In this document: positions 8,375 through 17,632 of the stretch, piece after piece | Layout of the letters: each line of letters starts with the position of its first letter | How positions within the stretch are numbered: position 1 is the stretch's first letter | From: RUG708 sp050946535 | GTDB lineage: Bacteria > Bacillota > Clostridia > Peptostreptococcales > Anaerovoracaceae | Assembly (NCBI GenBank): GCA_050946535.1 | Contig: JBMNUZ010000006.1 | Span: 37,313 to 101,312 of the forward strand | Direction of reading: 5' to 3' | Length of the DNA: 64,000 bases | The notes under the pieces: model-generated | The model's input: the letters and a program-made list of their open reading frames with translations, nothing else | Databases searched by the model: none | Told to the model about the DNA's origin: nothing | Position numbers and translations under genes: made by a program

Positions 8375-10474
8375 TTACTTGAGGTCGACAGCCTTTGCCG
8401 CTTCGATCACAGATGCGAGAAGTTCTTCGATGTCCATGCCGTTCAGTTCCGCGCCCTTTTCTATATATTCGCGGTCACAGCCCGCAGCGAATTTCTTGTT
8501 CTTGTATTTTTTCTTCACAGACTTGAGATTGAGGTCCTGAGCCGAATGTGAAGGATACATCTTTATAACCGCCCCAAGCAGCCCTGAAAGTTCGTCGACG
8601 GCCCAGAGCACGCGTTCCATTTTGAGCTCCGGCTTCGGAAGATCGGAATTGTTGTCCGAGTTATGAGTCTGAATCGAATGAGCGACCTGCGGATTTACCC
8701 CTGCTTCTTTCAGTAGTTCAGCCGTCTTGACGGTATGTGTCTCCGAGTCCTGCCACTTTTCCCAGTCGAGATCGTGGAGGATGCCTACTACCTGCCAGAA
8801 ATCTGCATTCTTGGGATCGTACTTTTCCGCATAGTATCTCATGAGTTTTCCGACCATTTCGCCGTGCGTGATGTGGAACGGATCTTCGTTGTACTTTCTG
8901 AGCAGATCCATCGCTTCTTCGCAGCTGATGCCTGCGTCAAGCTTCGGAGTCTCTTCTTTCTTTCCTGTTTTATTCTTGCCGCCGAGCGGTTTCATCGTCG
9001 GGAACAGAAGGACGTCTCTGATGGCCGAGCTGTCGGTCATGAGCATGATCATGCGGTCGATTCCGAATCCGATGCCGCCTGTAGGAGGCATGCCTATTTC
9101 GAGGGCGTTGAGGAAGTCTTCGTCGGTGTGGTTCGCTTCGTCGTCTCCGGCTGCAAGGCGTCTCTCTTCCTCCTGGAAGCGTTCGCGCTGATCTATAGGA
9201 TCGTTGAGCTCCGAGTAGGCGTTCGCCAGTTCCCATCCGTTGATGAACAATTCGAATCTCTCGACGTGTTCAGGGTCATCCGGCTTTTTCTTCGTAAGCG
9301 GTGATATCTCGACCGGATGCTCTGTGATGAACGTCGGCTGTATCAGGTTCTTTTCAACGAACTCGTCGAAGAAGAGATTGAGAATATCTCCAATCTCGTG
9401 GCGCTGCTCGTATTCGACGCCTTTGCTGTCAGCCGCCGCTCTGGCTTCTTCTATGGTCTTTATCTGTGAAAAATCGACTCCCGAATACTTCTTCACCGCT
9501 TCGGTCATCGTCATGCGTTCGAACGGCTTTCCGAGGTCGATTTCCCTGTCTGCGTACTGGATGACAGTCGTGCCGAGCACTTCCTGCGCGACGTAGCGGT
9601 AGAGGCTTTCAGAGAGTTCCATCATGCCGTGGAAATCGGTATAAGCCTGGTAGAGTTCCATAAGCGTGAACTCAGGGTTGTGCTTCGGATCGAGGCCTTC
9701 GTTTCTGAAGACTCTGCCGATTTCAAACACGCGCTCGAGACCTCCGACGATCAGTCTCTTGAGGTAGAGTTCGAGCGAAATGCGCAGGCGGAAATCCTCG
9801 TCGAGCGCGTTGTGATGCGTCTCGAATGGGCGTGCCGCGGCTCCGCCCGCATTTGTGACGAGAATAGGAGTTTCGACCTCCATGAAGTCCCGCTCAGCGA
9901 GGAATTTTCTTATGGCTGAAATAATCTGAGAACGTTTTCTGAACGTATCCCTTACCTCAGGATTCATGATGAGATCCACGTATCTCTGGCGGTATCTCAT
10001 ATCTGTATCCTGCAGTCCGTGGAATTTCTCAGGAAGCACCTGGAGCGATTTCGAGAGGAGCACAAGCTCTTTCACCCGTACGGTGATCTCGCCTGTCTTC
10101 GTCTTGAACACTTCACCCTTTACGCCTACGATGTCGCCGACGTCGTATTTCTTAAATATGGCGTATTCATCTGCTCCCAGGTTGTCTCTGGCTACAAAGC
10201 ACTGGATCTTGCCGTCTCTGTCGAGAAGGTCTATGAACGAAGCCTTGCCCATGATTCTCTTCGACATGATTCTTCCGGCTATGCTGACCTGCTTATCTTC
10301 GTATTTATCGAAATTTTCCTTTATCTCAGCGCTTCTCTGTTCCTGATCCCACTTGGTAATCTTGAATGGATCGCGTCCTGCAGCCTGAAGCTCAGCCAGC
10401 TTTTCCCTTCTTATTCTCCGCTGTTCGCTGAGTCCCTGTTCATCTTCAGGCTTGTTGTTCTTATTGTTTGCCAT
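8375..10474 (-). CDS. lysS: Lysyl-tRNA synthetase (class II) fused to a C-terminal HD domain
   Basis: The protein has 699 residues; LysRS is normally about 500. Residues ~60-150 are the OB-fold anticodon-binding domain. The class II core follows with motif 2 (FRNEGLDPKHNPEF) and motif 3 (GGIGFGIDRM), ending at FPTMKPLGG near residue 499. Residues ~500-699 form a complete extra domain with the HD pair in VVGILHDLDWEKW (residues 567-568), THNSD, and LWAVDELSGLLGA, matching stand-alone clostridial HD-family hydrolases. The core charges tRNA-Lys; the HD function is unknown. GAGG precedes the ATG. It follows greA by 36 bases at the end of the tilS-to-lysS cluster. The reading frame is continuous with no weak junction. 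Confidence 0.95.
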   Translation of the reverse strand: MANNKNNKPEDEQGLSEQRRIRREKLAELQAAGRDPFKITKWDQEQRSAEIKENFDKYEDKQVSIAGRIMSKRIMGKASFIDLLDRDGKIQCFVARDNLGADEYAIFKKYDVGDIVGVKGEVFKTKTGEITVRVKELVLLSKSLQVLPEKFHGLQDTDMRYRQRYVDLIMNPEVRDTFRKRSQIISAIRKFLAERDFMEVETPILVTNAGGAAARPFETHHNALDEDFRLRISLELYLKRLIVGGLERVFEIGRVFRNEGLDPKHNPEFTLMELYQAYTDFHGMMELSESLYRYVAQEVLGTTVIQYADREIDLGKPFERMTMTEAVKKYSGVDFSQIKTIEEARAAADSKGVEYEQRHEIGDILNLFFDEFVEKNLIQPTFITEHPVEISPLTKKKPDDPEHVERFELFINGWELANAYSELNDPIDQRERFQEEERRLAAGDDEANHTDEDFLNALEIGMPPTGGIGFGIDRMIMLMTDSSAIRDVLLFPTMKPLGGKNKTGKKEETPKLDAGISCEEAMDLLRKYNEDPFHITHGEMVGKLMRYYAEKYDPKNADFWQVVGILHDLDWEKWQDSETHTVKTAELLKEAGVNPQVAHSIQTHNSDNNSDLPKPELKMERVLWAVDELSGLLGAVIKMYPSHSAQDLNLKSVKKKYKNKKFAAGCDREYIEKGAELNGMDIEELLASVIEAAKAVDLK

Positions 10475-10510
10475 ATACTTTTCCTCGTCCTAATTTTCTC
10501 CGTTATTCTA

Positions 10511-10990
10511 CTATCTGCTGATATCAAGAACCTTGAGATGGATGACTTTATCAGGAATTTCGATTTCAGCGACTTCACCGAGCCTCGTTCCCCTGAGGCC
10601 CCTGCCTACCGGCGATTCGTTCGAAATGAGACCGTTGAGAGGATCTGATTCGTTTGAACCTACGATTTTGTAGGTGCTCTCTTCGCCTGTGTCAACATTC
10701 AGGACCTTTACCGTATGTCCGAGGTTTACGCTGTCCGCCTGGATCTCCGATTCGTCGATGATCTTGGCGTTTTTGATCATGTTTTCGAGCTTGTAGATAC
10801 GCTCTTCGTTTTCAGCCTGAGCGTTCTTCGCCGCATCGTAGTCTGCGTTCTCGGACAGGTCGCCCTGTGCGATAGCTTCGCCGAGCTGCGCCGCTATTTC
10901 CTTTCTCTTGACAGCGGTGAGTTCCTCAAGTTCAGCAACCAGTTTATCGTAACCTTCTCTGGTTATAAGCTTTTCTTCTGGATTAGCCAT
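10511..10990 (-). CDS. greA: Transcription elongation factor GreA
   Basis: The protein has 159 residues from ATG 10990. A more distal in-frame start is possible, but AAAGGA lies 10 bases before this one. The N-terminal coiled coil carries the acidic tip LGEAIAQGDLSENADYDAA, and the C-terminal FKBP-like domain includes SPVGRGLRGTRLGEVAEI. GreA rescues backtracked RNA polymerase by stimulating transcript cleavage. The start overlaps the 3' end of dusB by 8 bases, indicating coupled translation, and lysS follows. Confidence 0.95.
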   Translation of the reverse strand: MANPEEKLITREGYDKLVAELEELTAVKRKEIAAQLGEAIAQGDLSENADYDAAKNAQAENEERIYKLENMIKNAKIIDESEIQADSVNLGHTVKVLNVDTGEESTYKIVGSNESDPLNGLISNESPVGRGLRGTRLGEVAEIEIPDKVIHLKVLDISR

Positions 10991-12017
10991 TCTCGTGATT
11001 CCTTTCCATTTCCTCTGCACGAAGCAGATCAAGATCTTTATATATTTCTTCAGCTGTTTCCAGCGTGTTTATCCTTCTTCTGATGCGCACAGCGCCTCTT
11101 ATGCCTTTGATATACCAGCCGATGTGTTTGCGCATGCATCTGACGGCGAGGTACTCGCCCTTTTCCGCGATCAGATAACCGAAATGCCGTTTTATGATCT
11201 CTATGCGCTCATCTAACGAAGGAACGTAGTCGCGGCCCTCATTGAGAGATTTGAATATCCACGGATTCCCGAGCGCGCCTCTCGCAACCATGACAATGTC
11301 GCAGCCTGTTTCTCTGAACAGGTCTCCAGCATCTGCCACACTGAATATATCTCCGTTTCCGATTACCGGAACCGACACCGCCTCTTTGACCTGGCGGATT
11401 ACGGAACGGTCCGCGCGTCCGCTGTACATCTGGTCGCGCGTGCGGCCGTGGACCGCAATGGCTGCAGCGCCTGCATCCTCGAGTCTGCGTGCGACTTCGA
11501 CGGCGTTTATGCTGTTTCTGTCCCAGCCGATCCTTATCTTTGCAGTCACTGGCTTTGAAGAGTGTGAAACGGCTGCCTTCATCACCTCGGCTGCAAGCTC
11601 AGGATTTTTAAGGAGCGCCGATCCGTCGCCGTTCTTGACGATCTTCTGCACCGGACACCCCATGTTTATGTCCAGCATGCAGTTTTCCCTGTCTGAGAGT
11701 TCTTCGGCGGCATACGCTATCATGTCCGGCTCCGAGCCGAAGATCTGATACACGACCGGTTTCTCGTCATCGGATGTGTTCAGGAGGCGCCTTGTGGCAC
11801 CGTCGTTATAGTACATGCCTTTGGCGCTTACCATTTCTGAATATACGGCGCCTGCTCCGAAGCTCCGGCATATGCGTCTGTACGAAGAATCCGTCACTCC
11901 CGCGAGTGGAGCCAGAAAATACGGATTGTCAAAGCGGATTCCTGCTATACTGCAGGGGCCTCTTGCCTCAGATGGTATATCGTTATTAGACTGTGTATGT
12001 GTATTTTCAACCGTCAC
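10983..12017 (-). CDS. dusB: tRNA-dihydrouridine synthase DusB
   Basis: The protein has 344 residues. It is a TIM-barrel flavoprotein of the Dus family with APLAGVTDSSYRRICR at the barrel entrance, the active-site cysteine in INMGCPVQKIVKNGDGS, HGRTRDQMYSG and VIGNGDI for FMN phosphate binding. It reduces uridines in the D-loop of tRNA. The start is GTG at 12017 with GGAG seven bases upstream. It lies 12 bases after coaX and overlaps greA, a gene order common in clostridial genomes. Confidence 0.95.
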   Translation of the reverse strand: MTVENTHTQSNNDIPSEARGPCSIAGIRFDNPYFLAPLAGVTDSSYRRICRSFGAGAVYSEMVSAKGMYYNDGATRRLLNTSDDEKPVVYQIFGSEPDMIAYAAEELSDRENCMLDINMGCPVQKIVKNGDGSALLKNPELAAEVMKAAVSHSSKPVTAKIRIGWDRNSINAVEVARRLEDAGAAAIAVHGRTRDQMYSGRADRSVIRQVKEAVSVPVIGNGDIFSVADAGDLFRETGCDIVMVARGALGNPWIFKSLNEGRDYVPSLDERIEIIKRHFGYLIAEKGEYLAVRCMRKHIGWYIKGIRGAVRIRRRINTLETAEEIYKDLDLLRAEEMERNHENG

Positions 12018-12029
12018 AGCTTTTCTCCA

Positions 12030-12878
12030 TTAACTGCGCATAGCTTTCAGCTCGATGCTCTCGCGGCTTTCACGGCTTCTGCGGCTGAAGTTGTTCCGGT
12101 TCTTTTCATATATATACTGAAGACCTTCGAGCGTCAGGAGCCTGTCGACTTTGTCGATCGATTTGGCGCCTCTGGAAACCATCGTGGCCAGGCCGCCTGT
12201 CGCGATGACCTTTATCGGCTTGTCTGAGATCGCATACTTTTCCTGATACTCTTTCTTCATCTTGTCGACGATGAATTCGACCACGCCCATATGTCCGTAG
12301 ACGAGGCCGGACTGCATGCTTTCTATGGTGTTTCTGCAGATCACATGACCAGGCTCGAGCAGTTCGACTCTTGGCAGCTTTGCTGTCTTCTCGAACAGCG
12401 CGTCTGATGAGATGACAAGACCCGGCGCAATAGTACCGCCGAGATATTCGCACTTTTCGGAAATGCAGCAGAATGTCGTCGCCGTTCCGAAGTCTATGAC
12501 GATAAGCGGCCCGCCGTACTTATTGTAGGCAGCAACCGCATTGACTATACGGTCTGCGCCAACCTGCTTCGGGTTGTCATATTTGATGATCATGCCTGTC
12601 TTGATACCAGGTCCTACCTCAATCGCTCTGATATTGAAATATTTGATCGCAAGGTGCTGGAGCGTGTACGAAATCGAAGGCACTACGGTCGAGATGATTA
12701 CATCATCGACGTCTTTGATATTCAGACCGTTGTACATAAACAGTTCGTTGATAGTCATGCCGTATTCGTCGGCGCTCTTCTCCTTGTCAGTAGCCAGTCT
12801 CCAGCTCTGAATCAGATTCTTTCCGTCGAAAACACCAAGTACGATGTTGGTATTGCCGACATCAAATGCCATTAACAT
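12030..12878 (-). CDS. coaX: Type III pantothenate kinase
   Basis: The protein has 282 residues with the ASKHA-fold signatures of CoaX: N-terminal DVGNTNIVLGVF, GADRIVNAVAAY, VIDFGTATTFCCI and PGLVISSDALF. It catalyses the first step of coenzyme A synthesis from pantothenate and, as known for the family, needs a monovalent cation and resists CoA feedback. GGGGAGG lies just before the start, and a second ATG follows two codons later. It is placed between ftsH and dusB. Confidence 0.95.
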   Translation of the reverse strand: MLMAFDVGNTNIVLGVFDGKNLIQSWRLATDKEKSADEYGMTINELFMYNGLNIKDVDDVIISTVVPSISYTLQHLAIKYFNIRAIEVGPGIKTGMIIKYDNPKQVGADRIVNAVAAYNKYGGPLIVIDFGTATTFCCISEKCEYLGGTIAPGLVISSDALFEKTAKLPRVELLEPGHVICRNTIESMQSGLVYGHMGVVEFIVDKMKKEYQEKYAISDKPIKVIATGGLATMVSRGAKSIDKVDRLLTLEGLQYIYEKNRNNFSRRSRESRESIELKAMRS

Positions 12879-12988
12879 TAATTCCTCCCCGGTAGCTGTG
12901 GCCCCTTTCGGACCTTAGCCTCCGTTCCTTTCTTACATGTTTTCAGCTTGCATTTTATTAGCTTGCATCATAAAGCGTGCATCATCGA

Positions 12989-15172
12989 TCAGCGGGCGTC
13001 ATTGTCCGAAGAACCGCCGCTGCCGTTATTACCGTCGCTGCTGCCGCTGCTGCTTCCGCCGGCATTGCTGCTGCCACTGGCGCTGCTGTTTCCACCGGCA
13101 TTGTTATTGCTGCCGCTGTTGTTACTGCTGCTGCCGTTGCCAGCGTTTCCGCCGTTTTTGTGTTTGAAGACTATGTCGTCCGGATTGAGCTCTCTGACCA
13201 TTCTCATGAACTCATCCTGGTCAGCCATCTCCTGTCTGCGTCTCGCTTCCTCAGCGGCTTCTTCTTCCTTCTCTCTCTTCTTCTGCGCGTCTATCTTCTT
13301 GCGCATCTTTTCGGCTTTTTCACGGACTTCTGCAACTACTTCCTCTTTGGTTCTCGCGCCTGTAAAGAGGTCTTCGAACTGTTCTGCGTCGAGTGTCTCT
13401 ACTTCGAGCAGCGTTTCTGCCACGAGATGCAGTTTGTCCATGTTTTCCGTCAGGAGAGTTTCGGCTCTCTGATAAGCCTCGTCGATGAGTCTCTTGACCT
13501 CGCTGTCGATGAGGGCAGCTGTAGCTTCGGAATACTCTTTCTTCTCGGCGAAATCCTTGCCGATGAAGACTTCCTGTGATCCGCTGTAGTTGATAGCTCC
13601 GACCTTTTCACTCATGCCGTATCTCGCAACCATGTTGCGTGCGATTTCAGTAGCTCTCTGAATATCGTTGCTCGCGCCCGTGCTGATGTCTCCGAGGACG
13701 AGCTGTTCTGCGACACGTCCGCCGAGAAGGTGAACGAGCGAATCTTCCATGCGTGTCTTCGACTCGAACGACCTGTCTTCGTTAGGCAGGAACATAGTCA
13801 TGCCGCCGGCCATTCCGTGAGGAACGATCGTGATCTGGTGGACAGGATCCGAGTTTGGAAGGCATCTTATGAGGACTGCGTGGCCGGCTTCGTGGAATGC
13901 CGTGAGCTTGCGCTCCGCTTCGGTTACCTTGCGGCTCTTCTTCGCAGGACCTGCCATTACTCTCGTAATAGCTTCCTCCATCTCGTCCATTCCTATGGTC
14001 TTGCCACCGCGCCTTACGGTAAGCAGTGAAGCCTCGTTCAGGATGTTCTCGATATCTGCAGGTGAGAATCCAGGAGTCATGCGCGCAAGAACTCCGAGGT
14101 CGACCGAATCGTCGAGCGGCTTGTTCTTCGCGTGTACTCTGAATACCTCTTCTCTGCCTGTGACATCAGGCAGTCCGATCGTGATCTGTCTGTCGAATCT
14201 GCCAGGTCTGAGCAGTGCCGGATCGAGGACGTCCGGTCTGTTTGTAGCAGCGAATACGATTACGCCTTCGTTTACGCCGAATCCGTCCATCTCGACGAGC
14301 ATCTGGTTCAGCGTCTGCTCTCTCTCGTCGTGTCCGCCGCCGAGTCCTGCGCCTCTGCGTCTGCCGACTGCGTCGATTTCATCGATGAATATGATGCTCG
14401 GAGCATTTTTCTTTGCCTGCTCAAACAAGTCTCTTACTCTCGATGCTCCGACACCTACGAACATTTCCACGAAATCGGAACCCGAAATGCTGAAGAACGG
14501 AACTCCGGCCTCGCCTGCCACAGCTTTGGTAACGTAAGTTTTACCTGTTCCCGGAGGCCCCACGAGCAGTACGCCCTTAGGAATACGGGCGCCCATGCGC
14601 GTGTATTTGCCCGGCCTCTGCAGGAAATCTACTATTTCTCTGAGCTCTTCTTTTTCCTCTTTCAGGCCCGCTACGTCGTCGAATGTGACTTTGTTGTCGT
14701 CTTTATTTACCATGTGCGCCTTGCTCTTGCCGAACAACATCGCGCGTCCCGCGCCGCCCTGGCTGGAATTCATGAAGAATATCCAGAGTCCTACGAAGAT
14801 GACTATCGTCAGGAGATATGGCAGCATGCTGATATACCACGGCGTCGTCTGCGGTTTCGTGCTTTCGAGAGTCAGCGACCCGGACTCCACCTGAGGCATT
14901 ATGTACTTGTCATTGATGGACATGAGCTGGATGCTCGAAGGCGCGTACGCATGAATCGTACTTCCGTCCTTGAGTTCACCTGTCAGGCTGGTGTCCTTTA
15001 TCTCCAGCTTTGTGATGTTTTCATCGGCAAGTTCGCTGACGAACTTCGTAAAGGTAACTTCTTTGATATTCGTCGACGACTGTCCCTGTGTATAAAGGAG
15101 AGCCATTCCTATGACAAACAGGAATATAACGGCGTAAATGAGCGCCGTTTTGTACCATTTTCTATTTTTCAC
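12989..15172 (-). CDS. ftsH: ATP-dependent zinc metalloprotease FtsH with a Gly/Ser/Asn-rich tail
   Basis: The protein has 727 residues. Two N-terminal transmembrane helices (about 8-27 and 112-134) flank the extracytoplasmic FtsH_ext domain. The AAA module has Walker A GPPGTGKT (205-212), Walker B IIFIDEID and the SRH. The M41 protease has HEAGH (427-431). It degrades membrane and regulatory proteins as a hexamer. After a charged coiled segment the last ~55 residues are a low-complexity Gly/Ser/Asn tail. GTG start at 15172 with AGGAGG upstream; own promoter at 15286-15314. The hpt gene often found between tilS and ftsH is absent here. Confidence 0.97.
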   Translation of the reverse strand: MKNRKWYKTALIYAVIFLFVIGMALLYTQGQSSTNIKEVTFTKFVSELADENITKLEIKDTSLTGELKDGSTIHAYAPSSIQLMSINDKYIMPQVESGSLTLESTKPQTTPWYISMLPYLLTIVIFVGLWIFFMNSSQGGAGRAMLFGKSKAHMVNKDDNKVTFDDVAGLKEEKEELREIVDFLQRPGKYTRMGARIPKGVLLVGPPGTGKTYVTKAVAGEAGVPFFSISGSDFVEMFVGVGASRVRDLFEQAKKNAPSIIFIDEIDAVGRRRGAGLGGGHDEREQTLNQMLVEMDGFGVNEGVIVFAATNRPDVLDPALLRPGRFDRQITIGLPDVTGREEVFRVHAKNKPLDDSVDLGVLARMTPGFSPADIENILNEASLLTVRRGGKTIGMDEMEEAITRVMAGPAKKSRKVTEAERKLTAFHEAGHAVLIRCLPNSDPVHQITIVPHGMAGGMTMFLPNEDRSFESKTRMEDSLVHLLGGRVAEQLVLGDISTGASNDIQRATEIARNMVARYGMSEKVGAINYSGSQEVFIGKDFAEKKEYSEATAALIDSEVKRLIDEAYQRAETLLTENMDKLHLVAETLLEVETLDAEQFEDLFTGARTKEEVVAEVREKAEKMRKKIDAQKKREKEEEAAEEARRRQEMADQDEFMRMVRELNPDDIVFKHKNGGNAGNGSSSNNSGSNNNAGGNSSASGSSNAGGSSSGSSDGNNGSGGSSDNDAR

Positions 15173-15285
15173 AACGACCTCCTGTCGTATCGGATTATAG
15201 AAACAATATCTACAACTTTCTATTGCTTAATATATATAAATGCCGCGAAGGCATGGAAATACCGTTCGTGACTGATTGAATACAT

Positions 15286-15314
15286 ATTCTATCATAACCG
15301 CTTTTATTATTCAA
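15286..15314 (-). promoter_or_regulatory. Promoter of ftsH
   Basis: TTGAAT (15314-15309) and TAGAAT (15291-15286) on the minus strand are separated by 17 bp. The -35 box overlaps the tilS stop codon. A small GC hairpin (TGCCTTCGCGGCA type) lies in the ~110-base leader. Confidence 0.65.
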
Positions 15315-16810
15315 TTAACATCATACTTTACCAAAAGTATCTTTTCTGTATTTTTATCGACGGCACAATCGCCTCCGGTTTCTCCGCCCACCAGGACGAT
15401 TCTGTCTCCCGCCGCAAGCAGGATTATCGTGTCCCTCTGCTGCGCGGGCACCTTTCTGTCTGTAAAAAAATCCTGTATCTTTTTTCTGCCGGACATTCCG
15501 GCCGGTCTGAATCTGTCTCCCGGGCGCCTGTTCCTGAAAACCGGCCGGCCGAGCGCCTTGAGCTTGTCGAAGTCGAGCGCCGCGCGGACGTTCGCTTCGT
15601 CAGGGCGCTGTCTTTTCGCGAATGGATCATCGCCGGACAGTGGTGCGTCCTTGACCGAAAGAGTAATATCGGCAGCCGGCGGCTTAAGCGTCACGCTTCC
15701 TTCCGCCTCCAGCTTTTCCAGAGGAATTATCACGTATGTCTTTTTCTCCTGAGCTTCCTCTTCATCATCTCTTCTCAGGAACCAGAGCTTTCCGTACGAT
15801 CTCCTCACGTAGCAGCCGTCCGAAATATCGGCTTCGCGCGGTTCGCTGCCGTTCAACGCCGTATCGAACATGCGGTCGACAGCATGAGACGTCAGATTGT
15901 ACGAAGCGCCTATGCGTTCGGTTATTTCTGTCAGCGCACGCTTCGCAACCGCCGGATGAAGGGAGCCGAAACCGGAGAGATCGAGGACGGCTTCCTCTCC
16001 GTTCCAGTGAGATTCGCCGTCTAGATATCTCAGAGCCTCTTTTTTCAGAAAATCATCTGTCTCCTCCGCCTGAGCCGCGAGTCTATCGAGCGCATCGTCG
16101 AGTCTCGGGTTGAACTCAGACCTGATATACGGCATGAGGTTGAGACGGATCTTGTTTCTCGTGTACACCGGCTTGAGATTTGTACTGTCTGTACGCGGCT
16201 TCAGCTGTCTTTCCTCGCAGTAAGCCTCGATATCGGCTCTTTCGATATCGAGCAGAGGCCTGATGACGACTCCGTCGCCACGTATATGTTCTATGCCTGT
16301 GAGCCCGTGAATTCCCGTTCCTCTGATGACGCGCATCAACACGGTTTCCGCCTGGTCGTTCCTGTTGTGGGCAACCGCGATGCGCTGCGCACCGTATTTT
16401 TCTCTGTACAGCTCGAAAGCGGCGTATCTGAGCCGGCGGCCCATCTCCTCCTCGCCGAGGCCCTGCTTCTCCGCCATAGCCTTTACGTCGTATCTCACTG
16501 CATCGAATGTGGCACCGAACTGCTCTGCGATCCTGCCTGCGAAGGCTTCGTCTCCAAGGCTTTCGCTTCCTCTGAGTCCGTGGTTGACGTGGACCGCATG
16601 GATGCTCTTTATGCCGAGCACAGGCCTCAGCTCGTTCAGCACGCTGAGCAGGCACACAGAATCAGGGCCGCCGGACAAACCGATCACTACCCTGTCTGCG
16701 AATTTTATCATTCCGTATTTTCTTACGGTGTCAGCGACTGCTGACGCAAGTGGACTGAGTTGCTTGATACCCAATTTGTTTCTCCATATCGCGCGTCTGC
16801 GCTTATTCAT
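15311..16810 (-). CDS. tilS: tRNA(Ile)-lysidine synthase
   Basis: The protein has 499 residues. The N-terminal PP-loop ATPase domain carries VIGLSGGPDS and VHVNHGLRG, followed by RNDQAETVLMR, and the C-terminal TilS domain carries RRPGDRFRPAG and KIQDFFTDRKVP. It converts the wobble cytidine of tRNA-Ile(CAU) to lysidine, an essential step. The ATG at 16810 overlaps the tatD stop but has a poor ribosome binding site. An in-frame TTG at 16774 has GGAG spaced 7 bases away and may be the real start, removing 12 residues. It precedes ftsH. Confidence 0.93.
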   Translation of the reverse strand: MNKRRRAIWRNKLGIKQLSPLASAVADTVRKYGMIKFADRVVIGLSGGPDSVCLLSVLNELRPVLGIKSIHAVHVNHGLRGSESLGDEAFAGRIAEQFGATFDAVRYDVKAMAEKQGLGEEEMGRRLRYAAFELYREKYGAQRIAVAHNRNDQAETVLMRVIRGTGIHGLTGIEHIRGDGVVIRPLLDIERADIEAYCEERQLKPRTDSTNLKPVYTRNKIRLNLMPYIRSEFNPRLDDALDRLAAQAEETDDFLKKEALRYLDGESHWNGEEAVLDLSGFGSLHPAVAKRALTEITERIGASYNLTSHAVDRMFDTALNGSEPREADISDGCYVRRSYGKLWFLRRDDEEEAQEKKTYVIIPLEKLEAEGSVTLKPPAADITLSVKDAPLSGDDPFAKRQRPDEANVRAALDFDKLKALGRPVFRNRRPGDRFRPAGMSGRKKIQDFFTDRKVPAQQRDTIILLAAGDRIVLVGGETGGDCAVDKNTEKILLVKYDVN

Positions 16811-17582
16811 TCCCGTCTATTCCGAAGAACTCGAGAGCGTTGCGGTACGTGAGCTCAGCCGTCTCTTCGAATGTTTTCCCGAGGTATCCGGCTGCTTTTT
16901 CGATGGTATGGACTATGTATGAAGAATCGTTTCGCTCGCCGCGGTGCGGCACAGGTGTGAGATACGGCGAATCCGTTTCAACCAGCAGTCTGTCTTCCGG
17001 AACGACAGCCAGTACGGCTGCGGCTTTCCTGTTCGTATTATATGTAATCGGTCCTGCTATCGACAGGTAGCAGCCTCTGTCTGTGAGCTGTCTCGCAAAC
17101 TCGGCGCTTCCCGAGTAACAGTGGAACAGGATCTTTATCCTGTCGAACGCGCCTTCCTCCTGAAGGATTTCGAACACGTCTCCGTGAGCCTCTCTGTCGT
17201 GAATGGCTATCGGCATTTCAAGCTTTTCTGCCAGGCGTATCTGTTCGCGGAACCAGAACTGCTGCACCCTGACGGGCGTGTCGTCCCAATGGTAGTCAAG
17301 CCCGATCTCTCCGATGGCCTTTACCTTCGGATCGGCTGCGAGCTTTTCTATTTCTTCGAGCAGATCGTAATTCATGTGGCGCGTTTCCTGCGGATAATAT
17401 CCGACGGCCGCGTATATCCACGGATACTCCGACGCGAGTTTTACCGCCGCCCGGGAAGTTTCAATGTCGACTCCCGGATTGAGCACATATGCCACGCCGG
17501 CTTTTTTTATTTTCTCTAATACTTCAGCCCTGTCATCGTCGAATTCTTTTGCATCGAGGTGTGCATGAGAATCAAATATCAT
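16803..17582 (-). CDS. tatD: TatD-family metal-dependent DNase
   Basis: The protein has 259 residues with the TatD TIM-barrel metal ligands: N-terminal DSHAHLD, GEIGLDYHWD, PIAIHDREAHGD, HCYSG and VETDSPYLTPVPHRG. TatD proteins are 3'-5' DNA exonucleases. GGGAGAAGAG precedes the ATG. It follows metG (50-base gap containing a small terminator-like hairpin) and overlaps tilS by 8 bases. Confidence 0.95.
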   Translation of the reverse strand: MIFDSHAHLDAKEFDDDRAEVLEKIKKAGVAYVLNPGVDIETSRAAVKLASEYPWIYAAVGYYPQETRHMNYDLLEEIEKLAADPKVKAIGEIGLDYHWDDTPVRVQQFWFREQIRLAEKLEMPIAIHDREAHGDVFEILQEEGAFDRIKILFHCYSGSAEFARQLTDRGCYLSIAGPITYNTNRKAAAVLAVVPEDRLLVETDSPYLTPVPHRGERNDSSYIVHTIEKAAGYLGKTFEETAELTYRNALEFFGIDGNE

Positions 17583-17604
17583 TTCTCTTCTCCCGTTAAA
17601 ATGA

Positions 17605-17625
17605 GGCTGCCCTGTCTGAGCAGCC
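17605..17625 (-). terminator. Terminator-like hairpin between metG and tatD
   Basis: GGCTGC pairs with GCAGCC around a 9-base loop, followed on the minus strand by TCATTTTAAC. The short stem and interrupted U-run suggest partial termination at most. Confidence 0.4.
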
Positions 17626-17632
17626 CCACTGA

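Noticed and set aside
12937..13579. Cysteine/arginine-rich or alanine-rich proteins read from the ftsH tail region on the plus strand
   Set aside because: They come from the simple-sequence DNA of the FtsH tail and have no homology-like features.
14132..15271. Long open frame opposite ftsH
   Set aside because: It is the antisense of a clearly conserved gene in GC-rich codons and has no start signal of its own.
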